NCBI GenBank assembly: GCA_965225625.1
Contig: CBDDBH010000034.1
Coordinates: forward strand, 533,564-597,563
Direction: 5' to 3'
DNA length: 64,000 nucleotides
DNA from: CBDDBH01 sp965225625
Lineage (GTDB): Bacteria; Pseudomonadota; Gammaproteobacteria; JADZEE01
The translations under genes were made by a program, and so were the position numbers. Positions 37,044-45,754 of this stretch are shown piece after piece. Below the pieces are notes generated by a model. The model worked only from the letters and a program-made list of their open reading frames with translations. It had not been told where the DNA came from and made no database searches. The stretch's first letter is position 1. Every line of letters begins with the position of its first letter.

Positions 37044-37128
37044 TAAATTGGGGTCAGATACACATTTTTGCAGGTTGCCGCGTCGTCCGAACGCACGCAG
37101 TTAAAAATGTGTATCTGACCCCAATTTA
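37044..37128. repeat. Inverted-repeat element with 26-bp ends
   Basis: Perfect 26-bp arms (37044-37069 and 37103-37128) starting TAAATTGGGGTCAGATACAC, around a 33-base centre. The right arm contains the TAA stop of the enolase-superfamily gene on the minus strand. AATTGGGGTCAGA ends are common in small mobile repeats of proteobacteria. It lies between convergent genes, so it may double as a terminator. Confidence 0.85.
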
Positions 37129-38292
37129 TTTTAGTAGCAGGTCGCTGAACAGCGCGTACATCTCCGGTTTTGCCTCGATACCCACGCCTGGGGTTTCTCC
37201 CAGATAAATCTTGCCCTCACGCAGTTGGGCGTCGTTTGCGAAGCCGCCGAACGGGAGATCCGTATCAATCGTTGTCTCATGTGCGCCGAGTCCCAGGCCG
37301 GCGACGGTATGCAGTGCCAGCAAATGTCCGGCATGCGGCAGGCATCTTTTGCGTGACCATCCGGCTGCTTCCAGCGTTGCGATCATCCGCAGGTATTCTG
37401 GGATTCCGTAGCTGAGAGAGATGTCCATTTGCAGATAGTCAGTGTCTGAGCGTAAACCAGCGTAGCGCAGTAAGTTGTTCAAATCGGCCAGCGAGAAAAG
37501 ATTCTCTCCCGTGGCGATCGCGCCGGGATTTTCGCGCGCAATCTCTGCATATAGGGGGTAGTCCAGCGGGTCCGCGGGCTCTTCGATCCAGGCGAGGTCA
37601 TAGGGACGTAACACCTGCAGGTACTCCAGCGCGGTCTGCCGGTCGAAGATGCCGTTTGCGTCGACGGCCAGGGTGGAACTGTCTTGCACAACCTGCATCG
37701 CCGCGTCCAAGCGCCGGCGGTCAACGTCCGTCGTGGCACCTCCGACCTTGATTTTGAAGCGTTGATAGCCGGCATCGCGGGCGGCGCGCAGTTCGTCCTG
37801 GAGACCACGCAAGTCATCGTTATCACGGTAGTGTCCGCCTGTTGCATACACCGCCGCCTCGCCCACATGGTCTGGGAAAAAGCGTTCACCCAACACACGC
37901 CATAAAGGTTTACCCGCCGCCTTGGCAGCCAGATCCCAGAGCGCCGCATCCAACACGCCGACTGCACCTGCGCGGTCGCCATGACCGCCGGGTTTCTCGT
38001 CACGCATGACGATATCCCACGCTCTCAGTGGGTCGACGTTATCGCCGTCTTGGGCCGCGTAGTCGTCAGGCCTTGCTGCGAGCAAACGCGGAATGAATCG
38101 CTCCCGCAATAAGCCCCCGTGTCCATAGCGCCCAATGGAATCAAATCCCAGCCCTATCAGCGGCTGACCGTCGCGGTGGATATCGCTGATGACCGCTACC
38201 GCACTGGCGGTCATGGTGTCGTAGCCGATATCGGCATTTCGGATCGGTGCGCCGACTGGCACCGTGGTTTCGCGAATTTCGAGGATCTTCAT
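37126..38292 (-). CDS. Enolase-superfamily enzyme (mandelate racemase/muconate lactonising group)
   Basis: 388 residues with the superfamily barrel. RFKIKVGG holds the KxK base, VDANGIFD the first metal Asp, WIEEPADP the metal Glu, TGENLFS the third ligand region, and LPHAGHLLALHTV the His-containing end. The MLE N-terminal cap domain precedes. It would abstract a proton alpha to a carboxylate: dehydration, racemisation or cycloisomerisation. Its place beside a Rieske oxygenase and a VOC protein fits breakdown of an aromatic or hydroxy acid. Confidence 0.87.
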   Translation of the reverse strand: MKILEIRETTVPVGAPIRNADIGYDTMTASAVAVISDIHRDGQPLIGLGFDSIGRYGHGGLLRERFIPRLLAARPDDYAAQDGDNVDPLRAWDIVMRDEKPGGHGDRAGAVGVLDAALWDLAAKAAGKPLWRVLGERFFPDHVGEAAVYATGGHYRDNDDLRGLQDELRAARDAGYQRFKIKVGGATTDVDRRRLDAAMQVVQDSSTLAVDANGIFDRQTALEYLQVLRPYDLAWIEEPADPLDYPLYAEIARENPGAIATGENLFSLADLNNLLRYAGLRSDTDYLQMDISLSYGIPEYLRMIATLEAAGWSRKRCLPHAGHLLALHTVAGLGLGAHETTIDTDLPFGGFANDAQLREGKIYLGETPGVGIEAKPEMYALFSDLLLK

Positions 38293-38313
38293 AGACTAAA
38301 ACACGCAGACAAA

Positions 38314-38712
38314 TCAGGGCAGCCTGGCTTGTTTCCAGTCGTGTTCCGAGACATCAAAAACTACGCCATTGGGATCTTTGAACTTGGTCTCAGCATCCAC
38401 ACCTTCGTAGGTGGGCAGTTCCATAAAAAACACACCGCCGTTTTGCTCCACGCGCTTGGTGGCCTGTTCTTTATCGTCGACGACAAATCCGAAGTGATGT
38501 AAGCCGGCCCAGTCGGCGCCATTGATCCCCCCTTTGGTGCCTTCCGGGAATTGCAACAGCGTGAGGTTCATCATGCCGTCCGATAAAGAAATTGCGTTGC
38601 CGACCGGACTTTCCGCCTGGCCCACCCGGATCATTTCGAAAGTCTGCTCATAGAACTGCGCCGCTTTTTCCAGATCCGGTACCTGCATTGCGATGTGTCG
38701 AAGCTTCGCCAT
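38314..38712 (-). CDS. VOC-family protein (glyoxalase/dioxygenase fold)
   Basis: 132 residues with the paired beta-alpha-beta-beta-beta units of the vicinal oxygen chelate fold: LRHIAMQVPDLEKAAQFYEQTFEM at the start (metal His), LHHFGFVVDDKEQA in the middle and FFMELPTYEGVDAETKFKDPNGVVFDVSEHDW at the end, with Glu/His ligand candidates. It may be a lactoylglutathione-lyase-like enzyme, an extradiol-type enzyme or an epimerase. It is upstream of the enolase-family gene on the minus strand with a 21-base gap, likely co-transcribed. Confidence 0.87.
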   Translation of the reverse strand: MAKLRHIAMQVPDLEKAAQFYEQTFEMIRVGQAESPVGNAISLSDGMMNLTLLQFPEGTKGGINGADWAGLHHFGFVVDDKEQATKRVEQNGGVFFMELPTYEGVDAETKFKDPNGVVFDVSEHDWKQARLP

Positions 38713-38863
38713 AGCGACCTCATACCTTAAACCTTGAACCGGTCGCCAGTTTAATCGCGTTATGCACGCGCATACCAGTGACTGAATGGCGGGCTGAGCA
38801 AAACGGACATGTTAAGATGCCGCGCTCAAGAATCGGACTGTCGGGTAACTGAAGGAGTTTGGA

Positions 38864-41191
38864 ATGGTTATTGATGTGAGCGCGGTTGGTGATGCCGTCG
38901 GAAAATCCTCCCCGCGGCTGGAAGCTCGCGAAAAAGTCCTTGGTCGTGCGACCTATACTGATGACATGACCCTGCCAGGCATGTTGTTTGGCGCTGTGCT
39001 TGGCAGCCCCTATCCGCATGCGCGCATTGTGTCCATCGATACCGCGGAAGCGGCAGCATTTCCGGGTGTGAAGGCGGTGATAACGGCCGCCGACATTCCT
39101 GACACGCGGATTGGTTCGGCCCTCAAAGACGAACCCATTCTGGCGCGACACAAAGTACGTTGTGTAGGCGAGCCGGTGGCGGCAGTTGCCGCGGTCGATC
39201 TGGAAACCGCGAAACTGGCTGCACGCATGATTGCGGTGGAATACGAGGAACTCGAGGCCGTATTCGACGCGGACGCGGCGATCAAGGATGGTGCACCGGT
39301 GTTACACGAGGAACGCGCCTCTTATGAGTCGATTTTCGAGGTGCCGGAAGGCCATCCCAACATCCTTTCTTATAGCCGGTACCAGGAAGGCGAACCCGAC
39401 AGCGCGTGGGCGCAGTGTGACGCGATTGTGGAAGACACTTACACCACCGCAGCACAAGAACACATGTATCTGGAACCGTGCTCAACGCTGGTCGATGTCG
39501 ACGCCGATGGTCGCGTCATTATGTGGTCCTCAACGCAAAGTGTATCTCGTACACAGCAAATGACGGCAGCGGCGCTAGCACTGCCGATGTCCAAGGTGCG
39601 GGTGATCGCACCACGCATCGGCGGTGGCTTTGGCGGTAAGACCGGACTCACCAATCAGCCGCTCAATGCGGCGTTGGCGTTAGCGGCGAATGCGCCGGTC
39701 AAAATGACGTTATCGCGCGAAGACGACATGATGACCATGAAAAATCGTCACTCGAGCAAGGTCTATATGCGCACCGGCGCGCTCAAAGATGGCACGCTGG
39801 TTGCGCGTGAAGCCCGGATCTATTTGGATACTGGTGCATACTCTGACGAGGGTCCTGAAGTTGGCTCGGTCGCGGCGAATTTCGCACGCGGACCGTATCG
39901 GATCCCGCACGTCAATTCACAAGCGTGGACGGTTTACACCAATCGTTTGAAGTCCGGCGCATTTCGGGGCTTCGGCAACCCGCAAGTCACGTTCGCGGGC
40001 GAGCAGCAAATTGACATGCTGGCGGAGAAACTGGGTCTCGATCCCATTGATATTCGCATCAAAAATGCGCTGCAAGCCGGTGACACGTGGCTCGGCGGAC
40101 AATCTGTGGAGACCAGCGCATTCAAGGAATGTCTGGAAGCGGCGCGCGATGCCAGTAACTGGCAGCAGCGGCGTGAAGGGGGCGCGGCGATCCCGGGCAA
40201 GCGTCGCGGCATTGGCATTGCCGCGGTCGGACATTTATCAGCGATGCTCAGTGCGGGTGCGAGAGTCAGCCTCAATGAAGACGGTACAGTAACCGTTAAT
40301 ACCGGCGCTGTGGATATCGGCGAAGGCGCCGATACCGTGATGGCGCAGATTGCAGCCGGCGCCCTGGGTTTGAGCTTGGATCAGGTCAGGTATGGGAATC
40401 CAGACACCGATCATTCGCCGTACAATTTTCAGACCTCAGCCAGTCGGGTGACTTACACGGTAGGGCAGGCAGTGGCACAAGCTGCCGGAATGGTAAAAGA
40501 ACAAATTTTCAACCAGGTTTCGGAAATCCTCGAATGCGCGCAGGAGGATCTGGAATTGCGCCCGGGCGGATTGGTCGGTATCAAGGGCGTTGCGGATGCG
40601 CAGTTGCCGTTCGCCGCTGCCGCCGGCCGTGCGTTATACGCTTCCCACGGGCCAATCGTCGGTGATTACAACTGGCGCTTTCCAGGCGAACCGTTCGATC
40701 CCAAACGCACGCTATTGAAAGGCCTAACCCTGGACGGTGGAGGGATATTTACATTTGGCGCCCAGGTCGTGGAAGTGGAGATAGACGAGGTAACCGGCCA
40801 GGTAGAACTGGTGGAAGCCTGGTGTGCACACGACGTCGGACGTGCGTTAAACCCCGCTTCAGTTGAAGGGCAGATCCATGGTGGTTTCGTTCAAGGTATA
40901 GGTTACGCCTTGAGCGAACAGCTGTTGTGGGAAGACGGACGGCTGACCAATCCGACCATGATGGACTACAAAGTCCCAGGCGCCGCCGACGTTCCTTACC
41001 GAATTAACCCTATCATTATCGAAAAACCGGCCTTGTCGGGCCCGTTTGGCGCCAAAGCCATCGGCGAACACTCGCTGGTGCCTGTCGCCCCGGCAATCTG
41101 TAACGCAATACACCACGCAACAGGCGCGCGAATTACGGCGATCCCGGCAACCAGCGAGAGAGTACTCGAGCAGCTACTGGCGATCGCCTAG
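38864..41191 (+). CDS. Xanthine-dehydrogenase-type molybdenum subunit
   Basis: 775 residues, the large subunit of the CO/aldehyde/xanthine oxidase group. RATYTDDMTLPGMLFGAVLGSPYPHARI is the usual start, PRIGGGFGGKTG binds the cofactor, GAFRGFGNPQ is the following loop, and GPFGAKAIGEHSLVPVAPAI contains the catalytic Glu. GAAGGAG precedes the ATG. The iron-sulfur and FAD subunits that usually accompany it are not adjacent, so partners must be encoded elsewhere, or the locus has lost them. It would hydroxylate an aldehyde or heterocycle. The TAG stop is the first three bases of an inserted repeat element. Confidence 0.93.
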   Translation: MVIDVSAVGDAVGKSSPRLEAREKVLGRATYTDDMTLPGMLFGAVLGSPYPHARIVSIDTAEAAAFPGVKAVITAADIPDTRIGSALKDEPILARHKVRCVGEPVAAVAAVDLETAKLAARMIAVEYEELEAVFDADAAIKDGAPVLHEERASYESIFEVPEGHPNILSYSRYQEGEPDSAWAQCDAIVEDTYTTAAQEHMYLEPCSTLVDVDADGRVIMWSSTQSVSRTQQMTAAALALPMSKVRVIAPRIGGGFGGKTGLTNQPLNAALALAANAPVKMTLSREDDMMTMKNRHSSKVYMRTGALKDGTLVAREARIYLDTGAYSDEGPEVGSVAANFARGPYRIPHVNSQAWTVYTNRLKSGAFRGFGNPQVTFAGEQQIDMLAEKLGLDPIDIRIKNALQAGDTWLGGQSVETSAFKECLEAARDASNWQQRREGGAAIPGKRRGIGIAAVGHLSAMLSAGARVSLNEDGTVTVNTGAVDIGEGADTVMAQIAAGALGLSLDQVRYGNPDTDHSPYNFQTSASRVTYTVGQAVAQAAGMVKEQIFNQVSEILECAQEDLELRPGGLVGIKGVADAQLPFAAAAGRALYASHGPIVGDYNWRFPGEPFDPKRTLLKGLTLDGGGIFTFGAQVVEVEIDEVTGQVELVEAWCAHDVGRALNPASVEGQIHGGFVQGIGYALSEQLLWEDGRLTNPTMMDYKVPGAADVPYRINPIIIEKPALSGPFGAKAIGEHSLVPVAPAICNAIHHATGARITAIPATSERVLEQLLAIA

Positions 41192-41343
41192 CAGGTTGTT
41201 GAAAAACCCTTAGCCGGCGCAATACGGCGTTAAAACCGGCTCAAAATGCGGGGCCGGGAAGCGGCAAACTGCGTGTACACTGCGCTTTTTCGCCAATTTT
41301 GCCTTGTCTTGCACTCGCCTGAGGCTTTTTCAACAGCCTGCTA
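41189..41343 (-). repeat. MITE-like element after the molybdenum subunit gene
   Basis: About 155 bp with imperfect inverted ends (TAGCAGGTTGTTGAAAAA and TTTTTCAACAGCCTGCTA) flanked by CTAG on both sides. The reverse strand shares CTCAGGCGAGTGCAAGACAAGG, GGCGAAAAAG and TGAGCCGGTT with the element at 31187-31329. It provides the TAG stop of the preceding gene. No gene is inside. Confidence 0.85.
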
Positions 41344-41434
41344 GCCCGCCTATTGCACGAAGGCGCCGTCATTGCCGAATCGCGGCGCAGGACGTTGTAT
41401 TCTCCGTCACCTACCCGCTTGACGGGCAGGTGGG

Positions 41435-42253
41435 TTAGATCGGCTTTCGAAATTTCAGCGTCATACGGTCGCTTTCACCAATGGCGGCATAGCGCGCTCG
41501 ATCTTTATCGCCCTCACGCAATACCGGGGGCAGCGTCCACACACCTTTTTCGTAATCTTTGCTGTCTTTGGGATTTGCGTTGATTTCGCTACGGCCGACC
41601 AATTCGAACCCCGCACTTTCGGCTAGTTCAATGGTTCTGGCTTCGGTCACATAGCCTTTTTTCGCCCATTCGTCTCCGCTCATGTCGTCGTTGCCGCGGT
41701 GGGCGACAACGCCGAGTATGCCGCCGGGTTTCAGAGCGGTGAACATTGCAGCAAAGGGTTGCTCGGGAGCGCCGTTACGCATGAAGTTGTGCACGCTGCG
41801 AAAGGTCAGCACCATATCGGCGCTGTTAGCCGGCGCAATCGTCATCTTTTCCGGGGGCATGAGTTCGCTAATCTGTACCTTATCGTAGACATCCGCTCTG
41901 GCAGTGAGTTTATCCGCGAACTTTTTTACATTTTTGGCGAAGTAAGAGTCCGGAGGTCCCGCGTAATTCGCCGCATACAACGTCCCTCGATCACGAAGAT
42001 ACGGAGCGAGTACCTCTGTATACCAACCGCCGCCGCCCGGCCAGATCTCGACCACGCTCATGTCGTCGCGGATCCCTAGCCAGGTTAGTGTTGCGACCGG
42101 ATGCCGGTAGACATTGCGCGCGATGTTCTCGCTTGAACGATGGTCGCCGTTGGCGGCACTTTCCAGTGCGGTTGTGTTGGCGTCATCTGCAGCGACCAAG
42201 GCACTCACTAAAAAAAGTGTCAGGGTCGCAAAATACAAGGTGATTCGTTTCAT
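41435..42253 (-). CDS. Exported SAM-dependent methyltransferase-like protein
   Basis: 272 residues from the ATG at 42253, which has GGAGA upstream and a signal peptide behind it (YFATLTLFLVSALVAA); the longer frame to 42337 is not needed. SVVEIWPGGGGWYTEVLAPYL is a methyltransferase motif I variant, and ADMVLTFRSVHNFM and ALKPGGILGVVAHR follow. This matches the predicted methyltransferase group seen as periplasmic proteins in proteobacteria. Whether it uses SAM outside the cytoplasm is unclear. It is last in a minus-strand unit with the S9 peptidase and VOC genes. Confidence 0.82.
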   Translation of the reverse strand: MKRITLYFATLTLFLVSALVAADDANTTALESAANGDHRSSENIARNVYRHPVATLTWLGIRDDMSVVEIWPGGGGWYTEVLAPYLRDRGTLYAANYAGPPDSYFAKNVKKFADKLTARADVYDKVQISELMPPEKMTIAPANSADMVLTFRSVHNFMRNGAPEQPFAAMFTALKPGGILGVVAHRGNDDMSGDEWAKKGYVTEARTIELAESAGFELVGRSEINANPKDSKDYEKGVWTLPPVLREGDKDRARYAAIGESDRMTLKFRKPI

Positions 42254-42296
42254 AAAGGTCTCCGGGCTAGCAAGTTGATAGATCGAGTAACCACTG

Positions 42297-44288
42297 TCAG
42301 TGAATGGTATCACCGCGGTCATCGAGGTGTTTGGCAAAAAAGGTCTCCAGTTTCCTAAAAAATACGGTGCGGTCCGAATAATTGCTCAGATGGTGATCGG
42401 CACGGTCAAGCTTCAAAAACTCAAAACCCGTATTGGTACGGCTTAAGCCACTTTGCATGCGTCGCGCATGCTGAAAGTTTACCTGCGCATCGCGTCGTCC
42501 ATGTGCGATTAGCACTGGTATTGTAATTTGCTCGACCAGTTCTGCGGGCGAGGTCGCGGTCAATCGTTCCCGATCTTTCCAAATGTCGCCAAGGCTGAGT
42601 TGCCAAAGTTCTTGATTCATCAATTCGCGTTGACGCCTGAGAAACAGGCGCAGGTCGGTAACCCCGGCGAAACTCGCCGCGCACTGAAACAATTCCGGGG
42701 TCCTTACCGCGCCCATGAGCGCTGCATAGCCGCCATAGCTGGCGCCGAGTATACAGATTCGCTGCGGATCACTAATACCTCGTTCTACGAGTTCGTCTAC
42801 GCCGTCGGTTAAATCGTCCTGCATTCGCAACCCCCATTGTTTGAAGCCTGCGCGCATAAAAGCATAGCCATAGCCGGTCGAGCCCCGGAAATTGGGCTGA
42901 AAGACGACGTAGCCTCGACTGGCGAGAAATTCGGCCCAATAATCGAACGAGCCGGTGTCCTGGGAGCGTGGCCCACCGTGGGGCAACACGATCGTCGGCA
43001 GGTATCGGCGTTTGCCTCCATAGGGCTGGGTGATGAACGCTTCAATCGTCTTACCGTCGCGGGTCTGGTATTCGAACCCGATTTTGCCGGTCAAGGAGCC
43101 GGTATCCAGCTCGGGATACGTCTTGCCAATCATGCGCAAGGCATCGCGGTCGCCGAGATAATACCGACCGGGTACCTTTGAATTGGCGGCGTAGACAATA
43201 AAGCGCCGATTATTGTGACTGAGGCTGGAAATGTAGTTGTACGTGGCTGATAGTTCGACATCGACTTTGCGTTGTAACGCGGCGACTTTCTTGTCGAAAA
43301 AAATGTTTTTATTGGATCCCGCCAGATAGATCCCGGCAAGGCGATGCTGGTCCGGCGACCAGAGGATGTGCGGTGCCAAGTCATACTTGGGCGATGCCAT
43401 CACTAATGTCATCTTCGGCGGCACACTATTCATGTCGGCACGAAATAGCGCCGTTCGTCCCTGGTGCTGGGCGGTCACGTACATCAGCTGCGGCGTATTG
43501 TGAAAACTGATCGGTGTGACACCCTCGCCGTCGGCGAGATCGTACTCCCAGGCGATGCGCCAGTCAGACTCCAATGTTCGGCGATACAAAACCTTGACGC
43601 GCGTACCCGTGATGCCGAAGCCCGCGCGTACGTGGCCGTATTGGTCTGTCAGCCAATGCCCAACCGGGCGTTGGTGCTTGACGATCTTGTTGCGAACACC
43701 GGTATTGACGTTGACTCGGTACACCGACGGGTAGCCGGGTTCGTCAAGATCGGCGGCCAGCAAGATATGCGCCGGATCGAAACGTAATGGATCGAGTACG
43801 GTATCGCGAACGTTGGAACGATGCTCGATTGAACCTCTTCCGTGGCGTGGGCTGAGTAGCGATATTTGGTCGCTGCCATCGCTGTTTATAGCGATAATTT
43901 TCCGTTCGGAATACCAGTTTTTGTGCCTGCGGTATTTCCGGGTACTGACCAATAAACGCGTATCGTTTGCCCAACGAACCCAGTTGAAATGAAAGCGGCT
44001 GTTGTCGGTGCTGAGCAGCGCGGCGTCGTGATTGGTTTCGACATCGCGCACGATCACGTCACTACGCACGCCGTCGTTACGCACGAAAGCCAGATAGTCG
44101 CCACCGGGCGATAATTGCACGTGCTCGGTATGCGGCAAGCGGGTGAATGCTTCCAGGGGTAATGCTGGTTGCTGGTCTAAGTCCGGCGCGAGTTCCTCGG
44201 GGTGTTTGGAGTGACACGGCGAGCTCAACACGACGGCGAACGCGAGTGCCAGGCAGCGCAGCACCACACTTATCGCGGCCGCGCTCAT
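42297..44288 (-). CDS. S9-family peptidase (prolyl-oligopeptidase/acylaminoacyl type)
   Basis: 663 residues from the ATG at 44288, which lies just past the stop of the VOC gene and opens a signal-like segment (CLALAFAVVLSSPC). A beta-propeller region fills about residues 40-420. The alpha/beta-hydrolase domain then holds the nucleophile in LGASYGGYAALMG, Asp in HGRRDAQVNF and His in DRADHHLSN. It would cleave peptides in the periplasm. The Cys near residue 24 could be a lipid site, but the lipobox is poor. The longer frame to 44372 overlaps the VOC gene and is rejected. Confidence 0.88.
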   Translation of the reverse strand: MSAAAISVVLRCLALAFAVVLSSPCHSKHPEELAPDLDQQPALPLEAFTRLPHTEHVQLSPGGDYLAFVRNDGVRSDVIVRDVETNHDAALLSTDNSRFHFNWVRWANDTRLLVSTRKYRRHKNWYSERKIIAINSDGSDQISLLSPRHGRGSIEHRSNVRDTVLDPLRFDPAHILLAADLDEPGYPSVYRVNVNTGVRNKIVKHQRPVGHWLTDQYGHVRAGFGITGTRVKVLYRRTLESDWRIAWEYDLADGEGVTPISFHNTPQLMYVTAQHQGRTALFRADMNSVPPKMTLVMASPKYDLAPHILWSPDQHRLAGIYLAGSNKNIFFDKKVAALQRKVDVELSATYNYISSLSHNNRRFIVYAANSKVPGRYYLGDRDALRMIGKTYPELDTGSLTGKIGFEYQTRDGKTIEAFITQPYGGKRRYLPTIVLPHGGPRSQDTGSFDYWAEFLASRGYVVFQPNFRGSTGYGYAFMRAGFKQWGLRMQDDLTDGVDELVERGISDPQRICILGASYGGYAALMGAVRTPELFQCAASFAGVTDLRLFLRRQRELMNQELWQLSLGDIWKDRERLTATSPAELVEQITIPVLIAHGRRDAQVNFQHARRMQSGLSRTNTGFEFLKLDRADHHLSNYSDRTVFFRKLETFFAKHLDDRGDTIH

Positions 44289-44295
44289 TATCGCC

Positions 44296-44730
44296 TTACC
44301 GTTGTTTCCGGGCGCTCTTTTTTGCGCGCTTTTTTCGCGGCGCCGGCAGTACACGGTTGACCCGAAAAACATTACCTTCCGGGTCTAGTAATACAACCTG
44401 GTAAAAGTTGTAGTAGGTGATGTAAGGGGCTTTTATCAAGCGTCCGCCTTTGCTCAGCGCTTTAGCGGTGATTGCTTCCAGTTCGCGTTTGGAACCTGCC
44501 TCAACGTTAATGAATACTTTGATGCCGCGCGCGTTGCGATAGCGTTTCATGTCCAGTAATTCGTAGGCTTGCGGTGCGTTAAAACCTAACGCGGCTTTGC
44601 CTGCATCCAAACAACGGAATATGGGTGAACGGTGCTTGCGGATTTCCGAAAATCCGAACACTTGTTGATAAAACCGGGACAGGCTGATGATGTCCTCAGC
44701 AAAGATGTTGACGAGATTTACGCTAGCCAC
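44296..44730 (-). CDS. VOC-family protein with basic tail
   Basis: 144 residues. SVNLVNIFAEDIISLSRFYQQVFGFSEI at the start and YYNFYQVVLLDPEGNVFRVN at the end give the vicinal oxygen chelate fold. The tail (PRKKRAKKSARKQR) is strongly basic and unusual for the family. It overlaps the 2OG-Fe(II) oxygenase gene by eight bases and precedes the S9 peptidase by seven, so all are probably one transcript. Ligand and reaction are unknown. Confidence 0.82.
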   Translation of the reverse strand: MASVNLVNIFAEDIISLSRFYQQVFGFSEIRKHRSPIFRCLDAGKAALGFNAPQAYELLDMKRYRNARGIKVFINVEAGSKRELEAITAKALSKGGRLIKAPYITYYNFYQVVLLDPEGNVFRVNRVLPAPRKKRAKKSARKQR

Positions 44731-45730
44731 TTTGATGCTCCGCGAATGTGGTCTGTTTTACGAAGTTCGAAAGCAGATGATCGCCCGACGTGATCGGCTC
44801 GTATTTTGGCGGGTTGTCGGGACCTGCGCACGTTGGGATGCATTCAGCCAGGGCGTCGTAATTGGGCTGATGAAAAAACACCAGCGACAGGCGGCTGGTC
44901 ATTGCCTCTTCGCGCGGCGGGTTCACGACGCGGTGCTCAGTCGAACGCCATTTATCGTTGGTCCAGCGCATCATTAAGTCGCCAAGATTTACAACCAGTG
45001 CATCCTCGACGAATGGCACGTCTGTCCATTGGTTGTCTGCGTTTCTCACTTGCAGGCCACCGGGTGCCTGTTCGGTGCGCAGCACGGTAAGGCTGCCGTA
45101 ATCGCAGTGTGCGCCGGCGCGCAATTGGCCCGGGGCCGGCACAGTGTGCTGTTCGGGATAGTTCATGGCCCGTAACACTGTGATGTGTTTGTCGATTTTG
45201 TCATCGAAAAAATATTCGTCTATGTTCAGGCCTAATGCAAAGACGCGCATCAACTGCAGTGACAGGGTATCCATTGCCCGGTAGTAAGGCGGCCAAAGTT
45301 CGCGGATCTCGCTTGGCTGCTGTGGCCACAGATTGGGTGCGAAATGGGGTCCGGCCTGCGTGCCGACGTAGTAGGGATCATCTGGCGGAACGTCGAGGGG
45401 GCCTATGTCTAATGGCTCCTTCAAATCCCCCGGTGTCATCGTGCCGGAGCTGCCGTAGGACACACTCTCGCCGGCAATCGGGCTATAGCCGCGCGGCGTA
45501 TTAGGCGGGCGCGCCACCTTCATCTTCTCTTCCAGCGGTAGCCGGAAAAATGCTTTGGCAGCAGCGCTGACGCGCTCGCCCAACTGCAGCGAAACGCCAT
45601 GGTTTATTAGAATAATAAAGCCAATGTCAGTGCAGGCCTGAGCGATCTGGCTTGCAACGGTGTTCTTGCCGGCCGGCGTACCCTGCAGATAAGGTCCAAA
45701 ATCGATGGTGGGTACGTATGACAGTGCCAT
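44723..45730 (-). CDS. 2-oxoglutarate/Fe(II) oxygenase, isopenicillin-N-synthase-like
   Basis: 335 residues. The N-terminus VPTIDFGPYLQGT and GFIILINHGVS are the DIOX_N domain. In the double-stranded helix HCDYGSLTVLRTEQAPGGLQV gives the HxD pair, TEHRVVNPP the second His, and TSRLSLVFF the 2-oxoglutarate-binding Arg-x-Ser. It would hydroxylate, desaturate or cyclise a small molecule. It leads the minus-strand unit with the VOC and S9 genes. A maleate-isomerase-like gene lies 25 bases upstream on the same strand and may be part of it. Confidence 0.9.
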   Translation of the reverse strand: MALSYVPTIDFGPYLQGTPAGKNTVASQIAQACTDIGFIILINHGVSLQLGERVSAAAKAFFRLPLEEKMKVARPPNTPRGYSPIAGESVSYGSSGTMTPGDLKEPLDIGPLDVPPDDPYYVGTQAGPHFAPNLWPQQPSEIRELWPPYYRAMDTLSLQLMRVFALGLNIDEYFFDDKIDKHITVLRAMNYPEQHTVPAPGQLRAGAHCDYGSLTVLRTEQAPGGLQVRNADNQWTDVPFVEDALVVNLGDLMMRWTNDKWRSTEHRVVNPPREEAMTSRLSLVFFHQPNYDALAECIPTCAGPDNPPKYEPITSGDHLLSNFVKQTTFAEHQSG

Positions 45731-45754
45731 CGCAAGGACGCGTAGATGATGGGC

